The position numbers and the translations under genes were made by a program. Positions 21,858 to 34,415 of a DNA stretch of 64,000 nucleotides are shown here, one piece after another (position 1 is the first letter of the stretch; every line of letters starts with the position of its first letter). The notes under the pieces were generated by a model that worked only from the letters and a program-made list of their open reading frames with translations, made no database searches and had not been told where the DNA came from. Source of the DNA: Nicotiana tabacum (lineage: Eukaryota > Streptophyta > Magnoliopsida > Solanales > Solanaceae); assembly GCF_000715075.1 (NCBI RefSeq), contig NC_134096.1, positions 62,009,854-62,073,853 on the forward strand. Direction: 5' to 3'.

Positions 21858-23546
21858 TCATTTTTCCCTTGTGGCCGGTATCTTTCCGTATTTGAGCACG
21901 GGTCCCTGTGGAGTATCGACACCACCGATGATCATATGAATGATATGCAGAGGTTCCTCTTGTTTATCTTTTTCATTGGCTTCCCTTTCTCTAAAGTGAT
22001 TCTTGGCTCGGTCAATGAGGAACTCTCGAAGGTGGCCCTCATTGAATAGACGGGCTACCTCTTCTCTTAATTGTCTGCAATCCTCGGTCCTATGGCCATG
22101 CGTACCATGATACTTGCACATCGAATTCGGGTTCCTTTGGGAAGGGTCGGTGATAACGAGCCTTGATGCTATCAGTTGGTTTGCATGGGTCTGGGCCACC
22201 TAGTATCTTTAATTGTTCGGATCGTCGATAAAATCCCCGATGCGTCGATGCTGAAATTGTACTCTGATACCCGAGGTGCCTCTATAGGATCGGCATATTT
22301 ATCAAATCCACTCTTGCTCATAAGTCCCCGAAATTTCTGTCCTCGATCACTCCTTCGATTGTTCCGAGCGGCATTGTGCGTTGAACCGTTGTTTATTCTA
22401 TCGGCGACGTACGGTTGATATCGGTCTCTGTTTGACCTTTGATCTATGTCGATGTCCCTCTGGTTTTTAATAGCTGTCCTATTCTGATGCATGGATCCGA
22501 AAGGAGCTCCCAATTGGTCGTCTTCGACCCTAATTTTTGACTGATATCGGTTGTGTACATCCGTCCAAGTTGTTGCTGGATACTCGATCAAATTTTGCTT
22601 CAGCTGACATGATGCTATTGAACTTTGCTCGTTCAACCCTTGGGTGAAAGCTTGGATGGACCAGTCATCTGTGACCGGTGGCAATTCCATGCGTTCCATT
22701 TGAAATCGAGACACGAACTCCCTCAGCATTTCACTACTCCTTTGGTTTACTTTGAAAAGGTTCGATTTCCTTGTTGCAATCTTTATGGCACCAGCATGTT
22801 CCTTTACAAACGAATCCGCTAACATGGCGAAAGAATCGATGGAATTTGGTGGCAGATTATGATACCAAATCATCGCTCCCTTCGAGAGGGTCTCTCCGAA
22901 TTTTTCAATAACCCGGATTCGATCTCATCGTCTTCCAAAACGTTACCCTTGATGGCACACGGGTAAGAGGTGACGTGTTCGTTGGGATCGGATGTACCGT
23001 TATATTTGGGAATTTCGGGCATACGGAATATGTTGGGGATTGGTTTTGGGGCTGCGCTCGAGGGAGTATGAAAATTTTCGAATCCAGTCCTTTTATCATT
23101 GGCGGAGCTCTCAGATCTGATCGACTCTGGAATTATATGTTTCTACTTTTTTATTGTTGGCTTCGACTCGTTTTGTGAGTTCCTCGAGCAATTTAATTAT
23201 TTTGGAAGTGGTCCCCGATTCTTGCTCGTTCGACTTTACTATGGCTGGCTCCGTTCTGTGGGTGATTTCTCGAAGAGGATGGGGCTCCGGCCTGCTTTGT
23301 ATCTGAGTTTGGCTCTGCAGCTGAGCTATCACAATTTTCTAGGCTTGTAACATCTCGAAGATCATCCGTAAGCTGACTCCGATCTCCTCCACGTTATGGG
23401 TGTCTCGAGTTACGGATCGAGTACCGCCCTGAATGCCTTTTTCGGTTCGGAACGTTGGTTCGCCTCAAGAGCCAATTGTGAAATGGCATCTAGCAGTACT
23501 TAGACTAGGATTTTAGGTACTTCGATTCGAGCTTCAGTGACATCGT
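21858..23546 (-). pseudogene. gag of minus-oriented family 1 element, 5' truncated
   Basis: The Retrotrans_gag core (MIWYHNLPPNSIDSFAMLAD, LREFVSRFQMERMELPP, AFTQGLNEQSS) is open from 22873 to 22172. It is followed by a gag knuckle of the form CKYHGTHGHRTEDC (CX2HX4HX4C, about 22084-22125). The N-terminal part (IAQLQSQTQIQ to KLLEELTKRVEA) is readable at 23111-23332 with a stop near 23350 (tag after the QA of MLQA). The true start is gone: a deletion joins the codons for RPLNDVT directly to the LTR at about 23557, removing the start codon, the primer binding site and 15 bases of LTR. A frameshift lies near 22900. Confidence 0.86.
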
Positions 23547-23557
23547 TAAGTGGCCTT

Positions 23558-24213
23558 TCGGATATAGTTAAATTTATAAGTAGTTCTAAGGATATGTGAT
23601 ATATCGTGACATAAATCGTACGTAGAAGTGGAAAAGTTTAGATTCTTGGCTATAAAAACGGGATATAAATTATTGAACAAGAAGAGGGAGTATGCTGAGT
23701 AAAACAAGCTCAAGAGATTTATTATTCAATAAGAGAAGTAGTCTTTTGTTACAATGTGTGGACCTTCCCTATGCTTACAAGGATTCCCCCTTTATAGTAG
23801 AGAGATCTTACTTTATTTATAATAATAATAAATATATAGTGGAGAACGCATGATGAATTGTCTCTTCCTTGATTACCTCCAAGATTCTCTCCCCTAGTGC
23901 GGTTGTAACGGCTCTTGTCTGCGAGCTCGATACTGGCTCGAGCTCGGTATTGGGTCGAGCCCTCGGCCTTGGTTCGATTTTGACATTCGGGGTTAGTGTC
24001 AATCGGTCTGTGCGTCTCCGACAACCTTCACGTTGCCTTGCGGTTCGATTTAAGCATGGGCTCGATAATGATACCGAGTCCATTCCTCATCGGTCTTGGA
24101 GCTCGAAGCTTGTTTGTACTATTTTTAAAACTCGTCTCGAAGTCTCACTTTGGTCGCTTACCATTCGAACTCGATCAAACGTATGAAGGCCGAAATCTAT
24201 TTCGATCGTATCA
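23558..24213 (-). mobile_element. 5' LTR of minus-oriented family 1 element, truncated
   Basis: It aligns with 4110-4766 over its whole 656 bp. Its outer end reads ...CGATCGTATCA at 24213 on the plus strand, that is TGATACGATCG on the minus strand. Its inner end lacks the last 15 bases and the PBS because of the deletion described under gag. The TATA-type box CTATAAAG and a TTTATT (AATAAA on minus) are present. Confidence 0.87.
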
Positions 24214-24281
24214 GAAAAATTGACTTTCAAAATCCAAAAAAAAAATATTTGTTGAGTGAGGAGGAGAAAGAGAAGTAGAAG

Positions 24282-24873
24282 TGTATAGGGTAAAATATGC
24301 TATGACACATGGCCGTCCAAAAAAGGGACACATGGAACCCAAGACAAGAGGATGGCCAAAGACAAAGGCAATTATTTCGATTGTCACCGGAAAGAATAAC
24401 GCTCATAAAGATGTGATAAATGTTCTTCGCCCGGTAGCATTTAATAGAGAATATTCAATGGCATTAAGAGAGATTACCCCTTACAGGGAATTTGGCATTT
24501 ATGTTCACCATTACATTTTCATCAATGACCCTCATAATTGACATTAAAGAAGGGCACGATCCTAGGACATCCTTCCTTAGACATAGCTATAAATAGTGAG
24601 CTCATTTATCATTGTAAGGGGACATGAATTTTCTGGCAAACTTACGCCACATTCTATACAAAATTTAATACAGTTTTATCTTCTTGCTTTTTGATTTCAT
24701 TGTTGTTGTACCCGGATATCCTGTTCCCGAAATTGTTGCTTCTGCTATTTCGTCTACATCATAAGGCTAAGTATTGCATAATTCTTTGATTATTTTATTA
24801 TTTCAGGATCAAATTAATTCACTTGTCTATAAACCACGTATAAATTTAACTGTACCATTATATGGGTAAAACA
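24282..24873 (+). mobile_element. 5' LTR, family 2
   Basis: 592 bp with TG...CA ends (TGTATAGGGTAAAAT to GGGTAAAACA). The TATA box is TATAAATA at 24588-24595. The same sequence, interrupted, forms the 3' LTR. It is related to but clearly different from the family 3 LTRs at 42736 and 57674. Confidence 0.9.
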
Positions 24874-24874
24874 T

Positions 24875-24892
24875 TTAGTGCCCACCGTGGGG
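24875..24892 (+). other. Primer binding site, family 2
   Basis: TTTAGTGCCCACCGTGGGG starts one base after the LTR. It differs from the family 1 site (8080) at the third to sixth bases. Confidence 0.75.
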
Positions 24893-24977
24893 CCTAGAGA
24901 GCTGTGCAATTAAATTGATCCTTGACGTTTTTACTAACGTGTTTTGATTCTTTTGTCTTAGAAAAAAATCATAAGAA

Positions 24978-27670
24978 ATGGAAGATAACATTGTTAACAA
25001 CACGCATAACCCCGAGATTCGAGAGGATCAGCCTCATTTCGAGGACTCAATCAGTGACACCTACAATGAGGGGAATGGCGCCACACCGGTGCATGACAGA
25101 CAATATCCTCGACATGTTCGGGAGACAACTCACGATAATGTTGATGAGGAACATGTCATTGATGCGGTAAGGGTCTTGCAAGAGCAACTAACGATCATTC
25201 TAGGCCACCTCACGCGATAGGATAAGGTTATGACAAAGTTGAAACAGGCGATGTCGGGAGCCTCAAGTAATGCAAACAGACGATATATGATTCCTTCCGA
25301 TGCTCCCACGAATCAAATAACACAGAGGGTCGACAACACACTCCCAGGGGTGAAATTGGTTTTGATTGGGCCGGGGGAGCGGATACGGCCTCAATAACGG
25401 GAGTAATCCTTTCAAGAATTAACTTTTACATTTTATGCGGGAATTGAATGCCCGCATGGACCATATCCCTGGCGCGTCACCAGTTCTGAAAGGTCCGGAC
25501 TCAAAAAAGTATACTCAATTGCCATACAAACCAAGTGTGACACCAGAGTTAATCCTGAAGTGGTTCAAAATGCCTGAAGTGACAAAGTATGACGGAAATT
25601 TAGACCCCCAGGAGCATATTATCACCTACACAATGGTGGTGAAGGGAAATGATTTAGCTCCTCACGAAATTGAATTTGTGTTTCCAAAGAAATTTGGAGA
25701 AATCCTCACGATGGGGGCCTTGACATGGTACTCATTGTTACCCGAGCATTACATAGACTCTTTTGAAATGCTCGCGAACTCTTTCATCAAGGCTCATGCC
25801 GGGGCCAGAAAAGTACAGGCCCGAAAGGTCGTCATATTCAGGATTGCGCAAAGAGAGTCCAAGCTGCTACGAGAGTTCATTACCCGATTCCAGAAGGAGA
25901 GAATGTTGCTCCTGGTTGTCCCGAATGAATGGGCGGCTGAAGCATTCACCAAGGGATTGAATCCGAGGAGTTCATACGTTTCTCGGAAATTGAAGGAAAG
26001 CCTGCTCAAGTTGCAAGAAACGACCTGAGCGGATGTCCATAATCGAAACGAATCAAAAATAAGGATCAAAGATGATCAGGTTGGTTTTCCATCATCGACC
26101 AAAGGACGAGAAAAGAATAGGGAAAAATCAAAGGATGATTATGACATGGACAGACAAACTTCGAGGGGACGGTTTTTTCCCTACGAACGGACTGAAGGCC
26201 ACAATAGAAGTTTTCGGACAACGGACATGTTCGTCGTTGACAGGAGCACTGATTGCGGTCAGAACAATCGATCATTGCAGGATAAAGAAGCGTCAGGGTC
26301 ACGGGATCCTTCTTACTCCAAATTATCGGAATACAACTTCAACGTTAGTATAGTGGAATTGGTGTCGGCCATGAGAAACATCAAAGAAGCACGATTTCCG
26401 AAACCTATAAGATCTGATCCCACCCAGAGGGATCCCAACTTGTGGTGTGAATACAACGGGACGAATGGCCACTAGATAAGGGACTGTCGACACCTCCGGG
26501 AAGAAGTGGCAACATTATTAAAGAATGGTCACCTTAGAGAGTTCTTAAGTGGCCGAGCTAAGAACAATTATGGTCGTAAACGGAACAACGCGAAACCCTC
26601 GAAAGCAGGAGAAGATCTCCCGTGGCAAATAATAAACATAATCTTCGGAGGGAACGGGATTAACGGGGTCACCTTTTCAGCAGCAAAGAAGATGAAAGCA
26701 TCAATAACTCATGGAAAAAGGCTTCGGGAAGACGATATCACTTTTACAAAGGAGGACGTCGACATATTACTGCTACTAACCAACAACGTACTGGTAATTT
26801 CTTTAAATGTGCTAGATTTTAAGATTAAACGTGTTCTAACGGATCCAGGAAGTTCGGTTAATATCATACAATGGAGAGTATTAGAGAAATCTAATCTCAC
26901 CGGAAGCATTATTCTGGCCACAAAGTTCCTCGCCGGACTCAACCTCGCAAGTGTGACAACCCGGAGAAAACTTTTATTAATCATGAACGTCGAAGGAGTA
27001 ATGAAAAAAACTCTTTTCAAAGTGGTAGATGGTGATATGGGATACAATATCATTCTGGGAAGGCCATTGTTTCACGGTATAAAAGTTGTACCATCAACAT
27101 ATCATAGTTTCCAACGCCCGAAGGAATTAAGCAGATAAGGGGTGATCAACCGGCGGCAAGGGAGATGAATGCAATTTCGGTCTCTAGTAGCAAAGGAAAG
27201 GAACATATGGCACAGCAATTACATGGATCGACACCTACTCCCGAACTAGATGAAGTTAGACCGGGTGTGGAGGCGTCGAAATATTTTCAGGTGCTGAGAT
27301 ATTTCCAAGTTCCAGAAGAGACGGATGCAACGAAGTCCACATCGGAAAAGCTGGAGCAAGTGGCATTGTTCGAAGAATTCCTAGAAAGGAAATTTCACTT
27401 GGGAGCAACACTGCACCTAGAACTTAGGTCTGACTTTATTAAATTCCTTAACTCTAACGCCGATTGTTTTGCATGGTCACATGAGGATATGACAGGTATC
27501 CTGATAAAGGTAGCCGTACACAAGTTAAGCTTGGATCCCAACGTACCTCCGGATGTCTGTACACAAGTTAATCAACCGTTAGAAGCCTTCAGAGGGAATT
27601 ATAGTAATTCCCGCCAAAAAGGTATTTCTACCAACTTCTCGGTAACACAAAGTTATGTCATCAGAAAGTA
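24978..27670 (+). pseudogene. gag-protease of family 2, broken; pol deleted
   Basis: ATG 24978 starts MEDNIVNNTHNPEIREDQPH. A CAG to TAG change stops the frame at 25220 (family 3 reads SRQDQ here). The Retrotrans_gag core is open at 25435-26028 (GALTWYSLLPEHYIDSFEML, LREFITRFQKERM). A degenerate knuckle CEYNGTNGH lies near 26450. The protease carries RVLTDPGSSVNII (about 26830-26865) and NIILGRPLFHG, so the active-site Asp is kept. The frame is also broken at 26026, 26475 and 27138. The last segment (27165-27670) covers the start of the RT region and is then joined by deletion to pre-PPT sequence. Confidence 0.85.
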
Positions 27671-27681
27671 GGGAGACTATC
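27665..27681 (+). other. Polypurine tract, family 2
   Basis: AAAGTAGGGAGACTATC directly before the 3' LTR start TGTATAAGG at 27682. Corresponds to GGGGGACTAAC at 57664-57673 in family 3. Confidence 0.7.
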
Positions 27682-27974
27682 TGTATAAGGTAAAATATGC
27701 TATGACATGTGGCCATCCAAAAAAAGGACACATGGAACCCAAGACAGGGGGAATGGCAAAAGACCGAAAGCAACTATTTCGTTTGTCATCGAAAAGAATA
27801 ACGCTTATAAAGATGTGATAAATGCTCTTCGCCTGGTAGCATTTAATAGAGAATATTCCATGGCATTAAGAGTGATTACCCATTATAGAGAATTTGGCAT
27901 TTATGTTTACCGTTACATCTTCATCAATGACCCTCATAATTGACATTAAAGAAGGGCACGATCCTAGGACTTCT
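27682..27974 (+). mobile_element. 3' LTR of family 2, left part
   Basis: Matches 24282 onward up to CCTAGGACTTCT, where a copia element has inserted. The rest of this LTR resumes at 36588. Confidence 0.9.
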
Positions 27975-29746
27975 TGTTAGAGATATATTAGATATGCCCT
28001 AGATCCAATCTCATATTTGATGATTTGAACATATTTTTGTGAATGTTATTTGATATAAAAATATATGGCATTTGATATTCGTTTATCATAATTATTATTA
28101 ATTACTTGATTAATTTAATAAGGTCCATGATTAAATTTTAAGACTTGACATCATGATGGAGATCATGATAATGAGAGTAAAGTCTCTTACAATTTAATCT
28201 AAATCTTGTTCTTGATCGTAGGATTATTAATTTGAACATTAGTAATCAAGTTAGATCAATATTTATGTGATCATCTTTATGGGATAAAGATTAGTTGATC
28301 TCATTAACTAAATAACATAAATAGATGATGCATATAGAGATATGATCATTGAACTGATTCATTGGATAATTCCTAATTATTAGAATTATCATAAACTGCC
28401 AATATGATATTCTCTTCAAGAATGTGATGTAAGAGTTTTCTTTGACCTGATATCATCATAGTAATTGACAAGTTATTTATTGTGCTTTGATACTAGACAC
28501 CTATGGCCATAGGGCGATAGTTGAAAAGATATTGGAAACGATTAAATACTTGTAGAATTAGTGATTGATCAAGATGGAATCTGTCAACTCTTGGTAATGA
28601 GTTTAATCTCCATGTTGTCATAAATTATAACCGACCAAATTAACACCTTGGCCATGGCGATTGAATGAAAGAAGAAAAGTGAAAGAAGAAAAGAGTTTCT
28701 TAGGTCATTCAATGGTCGATTATTTTTTACATGAACACATAGTCGGCCGCCTATTAGGATTTGACAGTTGAACCATATCCTAGGGTGACCCAGAGCTATA
28801 AGGACAGACGGAATTAATAAATTATTCTTCTACGGTTTCTTGAGAGTAAATTGTATACTTCATGCTATCCGGTCGTTAAGCAGTGTTGCTAGACGCCGCC
28901 CTTGATTAGTATATTGATGTGATCAATTTACTACCGGTTTAATATTGAACCTATGGAGTCGCACACTAACGAGTGTTCTGATCTTTGCTAAAGGATTAAT
29001 TACTTTATTATTTGATAATTAAATTAAAGAATTTAATTAGTCAAATAAATTTAGTTATTAGTCCAAATAAAATATTATTATATTCTTTGCTAGCACAGAG
29101 GATATAATTAATATTATGGACAAGTTGAAGTTTTCTATTTTAAATAGGAAAATTAAATTACATCTCTTGGTTGATATAAATCACACACACATACTCACTT
29201 GATAATTATAATTAATATTTGTAAAATTCAATTTAGAATTGAATTCCATAAATGAGTTACATGTTTTTATTTTATAATGTTGACTAATTTGTAGAATTCA
29301 ATTTAGAATTCAATTTAGAATTGAATTCCATAAATGAGTTACATGTTTTTATTTTAAAAGTATGACCAAATTGTAGAATTCAATTTAGAATTGAATTCCA
29401 TAAATGAGTAAGTAAATAGTCAACACAAAGCCAAGATAGCAAATACTAGTACAAGAAAATTATTTCATGTTCTTCTACCTTTGAGTTGAGATTTTTGAGA
29501 AAAATTTTGACAAAACATTTTCATTCAATTTGTTCGCGGGATTTCATTGATCAAAGAGTTGATAGCAAGGATCAATCTCGCTGTGGATACGCACAATCGA
29601 CGAAATTTAAAACGAGACTCTCTTCACTAGGTACGTCTTAGATCTGATCTTTGACATGTAAAATAAATTTTTAAACACGAAAAGATCTGCCTAGGATTGT
29701 TATTGTCTTCCGCTGCGTGTTATGAACACCTTTATGCAATCCTACA
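27975..29746 (+). mobile_element. 5' LTR of copia element
   Basis: 1772 bp from TGTTAGAGATATATT to CAATCCTACA. It contains three copies of a ~70-bp repeat (about 29217-29410) built around GAATTCAATTTAGAATTGAA, against five copies in the 3' LTR. Confidence 0.92.
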
Positions 29747-29747
29747 G

Positions 29748-29760
29748 TGGTATCAGAGCC
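29748..29760 (+). other. Primer binding site of copia element
   Basis: TGGTATCAGAGCC one base after the 5' LTR. This is the standard plant Ty1/copia site, complementary to the 3' end of initiator methionine tRNA. Confidence 0.95.
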
Positions 29761-30861
29761 GTGGTTTATTGTGTCTAAAGTTTATTTACGAAATATTTTA
29801 AGATTATATTTGAAGAGTTCAAACCATAATACATGTGTCTTGTGCAATAGTCAAATTGTTTGAATGCATATGGATTGATATTATTTTATTGTGAATAAAA
29901 TATGTATTCATATAAGTTAAACTATTGAGATAGTCCGTAACTTGAATTTGAAATTTCGTTCAAGATACGACGGTAATCTATAATAGGTTATTTGATTATA
30001 CAATTATTTTAATTGTTATTAGTTTATGAGATATAAATTAATAATAATGTTCTATCATTAATTATTTTATGTGACATATAAGATAAACATGTTAGAAGAT
30101 GTTGAATTTTATTTTTATGTCACGTGCTTGTTCATTAAATAATTTTGAATTATTTATTACATATGATGTAAATTAATTTAGGACTAAGCATGTAGACAAC
30201 TTGAACTAAATTCACATTCTTTAAAAGATTTGATCTTTGTGTTATTAAAAATTATTTTAGTAACAATTCCCTCTAACTAAAATTTGAGTTCTTAAATAAT
30301 AAAATATAAGATATTTTATTGTAAAGCTATCCATCAAAATAAATAATTTTATTTATTTCTTGTTTATGAGGACCGATTAGACAATCAGGAGACTTATAGT
30401 TCGAGAATATGTTAAAATTATTTATTGCATTAGATATATGTATTGGAAGAATTATTTAATTTTACACTAGACGCCTGGACTACCCGGGGGTATAAAATTT
30501 AATAAGTTCTTTGCTTTCATGATGGTTGAACTCAACTATGCCAATAGGATCGACCTGACTACCAGGAGACTATTTGACATAGAGCTATTTAAAGAAATTG
30601 TATAGGGATACAATTGGTAAGAGTACCTACCTTTAAAATATACGTGAGAAACGACTTGATATCCAAGGGGCTCATACATATTGTTAAAGGATTTCTTTAC
30701 TCCACTAAAGGAAATAGAGATTTCTTAAACTATAATGAGGGTAAATAGTTTAAAATAATTAGTGGGAATATCATTTAGATAAAAGTTCATGTCTTTATGA
30801 AATATATGTAAATATGTTCTTATATTATTACCTTTTCCTTTCCATATTTTAGATTTCTCAA
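29761..30861 (+). other. Untranslated leader of copia element
   Basis: 1.1 kb of AT-rich sequence with no long ORF between the PBS and the gag start codon. Confidence 0.7.
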
Positions 30862-33800
30862 TATGTCTGTTATATCACTGCGTGAAATACTTGAGACGAC
30901 CAAACTTTGATGACTGGTATAGAAATTTGAGAATTGTTCTCATGCATGAAAATCTCATTGATGTGATCGATAATCCTGCAAAGATAATCCCAACAGAGAA
31001 TGATGTTCAAGGCACCAAGGTTTATCAGAAACACTTGGAAGAATGCCTTGCTTTTAAATGCATCATTCTCGCTTCTATGAGTTCTGAACTCCAGAGGAAA
31101 TATTAGACTATGGATCCAACTGTAATCATTGAATATGTTAAGAAGGTGGTTGATACACGGTTGGACATTGAAAACTCTCTAGTTGGACCCCTTGTCAATC
31201 ATGCGATTGTTCTTACTGAAGAATATGAGAATTTGGGGTACAAGCTTGGAAAAGAGATTTCTAAAGATTTGATCTTACAAACAGTATATGATGCCGAATG
31301 TTTTCACTGTAAGAAGAAAGAGCATTGGAAGAGAAACTGCAAAGAGTATCTTACAACTCTAAAGGACAAGAAACAAGGTGAGACATTAGTGAATTTTTTT
31401 TCAAGGTTTCTTTAGCTACTACTAACTCTTCACTATGGGTATTAGATACTGGCAGTGGTTATAACATCTGCAATATGTTGCAAGGGTTCAAGATAAGTAG
31501 GAGACTAAAGAAAGAAGAAGTTAATCTATAAGTTGGAAATGGTGCAAAATTTGCGGCCATAGCTGTAGGATCAATTTCTTTAATAATGCCTTAGGGCAAA
31601 GTACTTATGTTAGATGATTGTTATTATATTCCTAAATTTGTTTGGAACATAATTTCAGCTTCTATGTTAGACAAGTGTGGGTTTCGCATTAACATAGGCA
31701 ATGATATTTGCTCTATTTATTATGGTGATAATTTATATGTGAATGGCTATCTCCAACATGATGTTTATGTCTTACCTAATGTGAATGCTAATTCAATTAT
31801 GCATGTTTCAAGTCTTAAGAGGAAAAGAGATGATCAAGTAAATCATACATACATTTGGCATTGTAGACTTGGTAATATAGGGGTCATATAGGAGAGAAAA
31901 TAATTAACAAGTTGTACAAGGAAGGGTGCCTTGACAAATATGATTTTGAATCATATCCAACTTATGAATCTTGTCTCAAAGAAAAAATGACCAAATCTCC
32001 ATTTACTGAAAATGGAGAAAGAGCTACTGAATTATTGGGACTAATTCATACAAATGTTTGTGGGCCCATGGAAATTCAAGCTAGAGGTGGATATTCTTAC
32101 TTTATCACCTTCACTGATGATATGTCAAAATATAGATTTGTTATCTTATGAAATACAAATCTGAATCTTTTGAAATGTTCAAAAGGTTCCGTAGTGAAGT
32201 TGAGAAATAGATTGGTAAAAGTATTAAAGTACTAAGGTCTGATAGAGATGGAGAATATCTTAGTGAAAATTTTACTAGGTATCTCAAAGAGAATGAGATT
32301 CTCTCACAGTGGACACCTCCAGGAATACCACAACACAATGGTGTGTCTGAAAGGAGAAACCGAACCTTATTAGATATGGTGAGATCCAGATGGGGTTCAC
32401 TGATCTTCCAATAAATTTATGGGGATATGCTTTGGAAACAGTAACATACTTACTTAATAAACTCCCACTAAGTCAGTCTCTACAACACTATATGAGATAT
32501 GAAAAGGACGTAAGCCTAATCTTAAGCATATTAATGTTTGGGGTTTTCCAGCTTATGTTAAGAGATTTCAATCTAATCTCAAGATCTGATAAGTGTAGGT
32601 TCATTGGGTATCCCAAAGAAACAATGGGATATTATTTTTTTCACCCTTCTGACTATTAAGTGTTTGTGGCTAGAGGAGCAACCTTTTTGGAAAGGGAATT
32701 TCTTTATGGAAGGAAATTATAGTGGAGAAATAGAACTTGATGAAGTTCAAGAAACTAATGAATCAACACAAAATCAAGATTATGAGACACAAGTTGAAGA
32801 ACCTTTATTGGATGTTTTGAAGTTGACAAGAAAGTTGACATCTTCAACGGTTGAAGTTTAAGAATTAAATGTAGTTCAAGAACAGGTTAATGAACCAGTT
32901 CCAATTCAAATTGAACAACAACCAAATCCAGCACAAGGTGAATAAGTTGTACAAGCACCTCTTAGAATGTCTACACGAGAACGTCATGTACCAACTAGAT
33001 TAAATATAATGGTACAAGATGATGTATCAAATGAGGTTGATCATAATGATAATGACCCTAAGACCTATGAAGAGGCTATATAAAGTTCTGATTATGAGAA
33101 ATGGCAAAAGGCCATGGAATCTGAAATGGAACCCATGAAGGAAAATAAAGTATGGACTTTAGTTGAACCTTCAAAGGATATAAAACTTATAGGTTGTAAA
33201 TGGGTTTTTAAGAAAAAGATTGGAGCAGACGGAAAGGTGGAGACCTACAAAGCCCGTCTTATTGCCAAGGGATATCGTCATAAAGAAGGAGTCGACTATG
33301 ACGAGACTTTCTCTCCCATGGCAATGCTCAAATCAATTCGGATTTTGCTTGCTATAGCAGCCTACTATGATTATGAAATATGGCAAATGGATGTGAAAAC
33401 AGCTTTCGTTAATGGTGAGCTAGAAGAGGATGTGTACATGACACAACTTGAAGGTTTCACATCTCCGTCTGATCATAATAAAATTTGCAAGCTACAAAGA
33501 TCCATTTATGGACTAAAGCAAGCTTTTCGAAGTTGGAATATTCGCTTTAACAAGACAATTGAAAAGTTCAATTTTGTTAAATGCAAAGAAGAACCTTGTG
33601 TGTACAAAAGAGTTAGTGGGAACACAATTATATTCTTAATACTTTATGTTGATGATATATTGCTCATAGGAAATGATATACCGGCATTGCAAAGTACCAA
33701 GATTTGGCTATCTGAACAGTTCTCCATGAAAAACTTGGGAGAAGCAGCTTATATATAGGGAATAAAGATCTATAGAAATAGATATAGGAAGCTGCTTGGG

Positions 33801-34395
33801 CTTTCCCAATCCTTGTACATTGATAGCATCTTAAATAGATCTAGTGAAGACCATTCTTAAGTACTTAAGAAGGTCTAAAGACCAATTCCTCATTTATGGA
33901 GATTCTGAGTTGAAATTTGAATGTTATATTGATGCAAGTTTCTCTTCAGATAGAGATGATAGCAAATCTATTTCTGGTTATGTATTCACCTTAAATGGTG
34001 GTGCAGTGAGTTGGAAAAGTTCCAAACAAGCTACAGTAGCTGATTCAATGACTGAAATAAAATATATAGCAGCTAGTGAAGCTGCTAAGGAAGTTGTATG
34101 GAAGAAAAAGTTCTTAAATGAACTTGGTGTGGTTTCTTCAATAGAAGGTGCAGTTCCATTATTGTGTGACAATACTGGAGCCATTGCTCAAGCAAAAGAA
34201 CCAAGATCACACCAAAAATCCAAACACGTCCTGCGAAGGTATCACTTGATAAGAGAGATCATTCAACGTGGAGACGTAGAAATTCAAAAGGTTGATGGAA
34301 AGGAAAATGCTGCAGACCCATTCACTAAAGCACTTGGAGCAAAGGAGTTTGACAAGCACAAATGGAAATTGGGAATGAAGTACAAGAGCAATTGA
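30862..34395 (+). pseudogene. copia gag-pol polyprotein, degenerate
   Basis: ATG 30862 starts MSVISLREILETTKL, then a small deletion shifts the frame into FDDWYRNLRIVL (gag). A CCHC knuckle (CFHCKKKEHWKRNC) lies at about 31300-31340. The protease motif LDTGSG is at about 31443. In the integrase zinc region one Cys is lost (YESC where CxxC is expected, about 31960). The first catalytic Asp appears replaced (IHTNVCGP, about 32045), while LRSDRDGEY and GVSERRNR remain. RT (33100-33760) has KWVFKKK, QMDVKTAFVNGELEE and an intact YVDD. A stop and deletion follow at 33757-33840. RNase H (33844-34395, YIDASF, WKSSKQ, HQKSKHV) is open to the end. Stops at 31105, 31415, 31530, 31890, 32148, 32860 and 33081 make it inactive. 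Lineage within Ty1/copia not assigned. Confidence 0.9.
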
Positions 34396-34402
34396 CTCTA
34401 GT

Positions 34403-34415
34403 GCAAGTGGGAGAT
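34403..34415 (+). other. Polypurine tract of copia element
   Basis: GCAAGTGGGAGAT directly before the 3' LTR (TGTTAGGG), a classical copia tract. Confidence 0.85.

Noticed and set aside
4095..24213. One single element with LTRs at 4095-4766 and 23558-24213
   Set aside because: The outer 5-mers differ (GTTTT versus GAAAA) and the region holds two aORFs and two opposing gag-pol modules, so at least two, probably three, insertions are involved.
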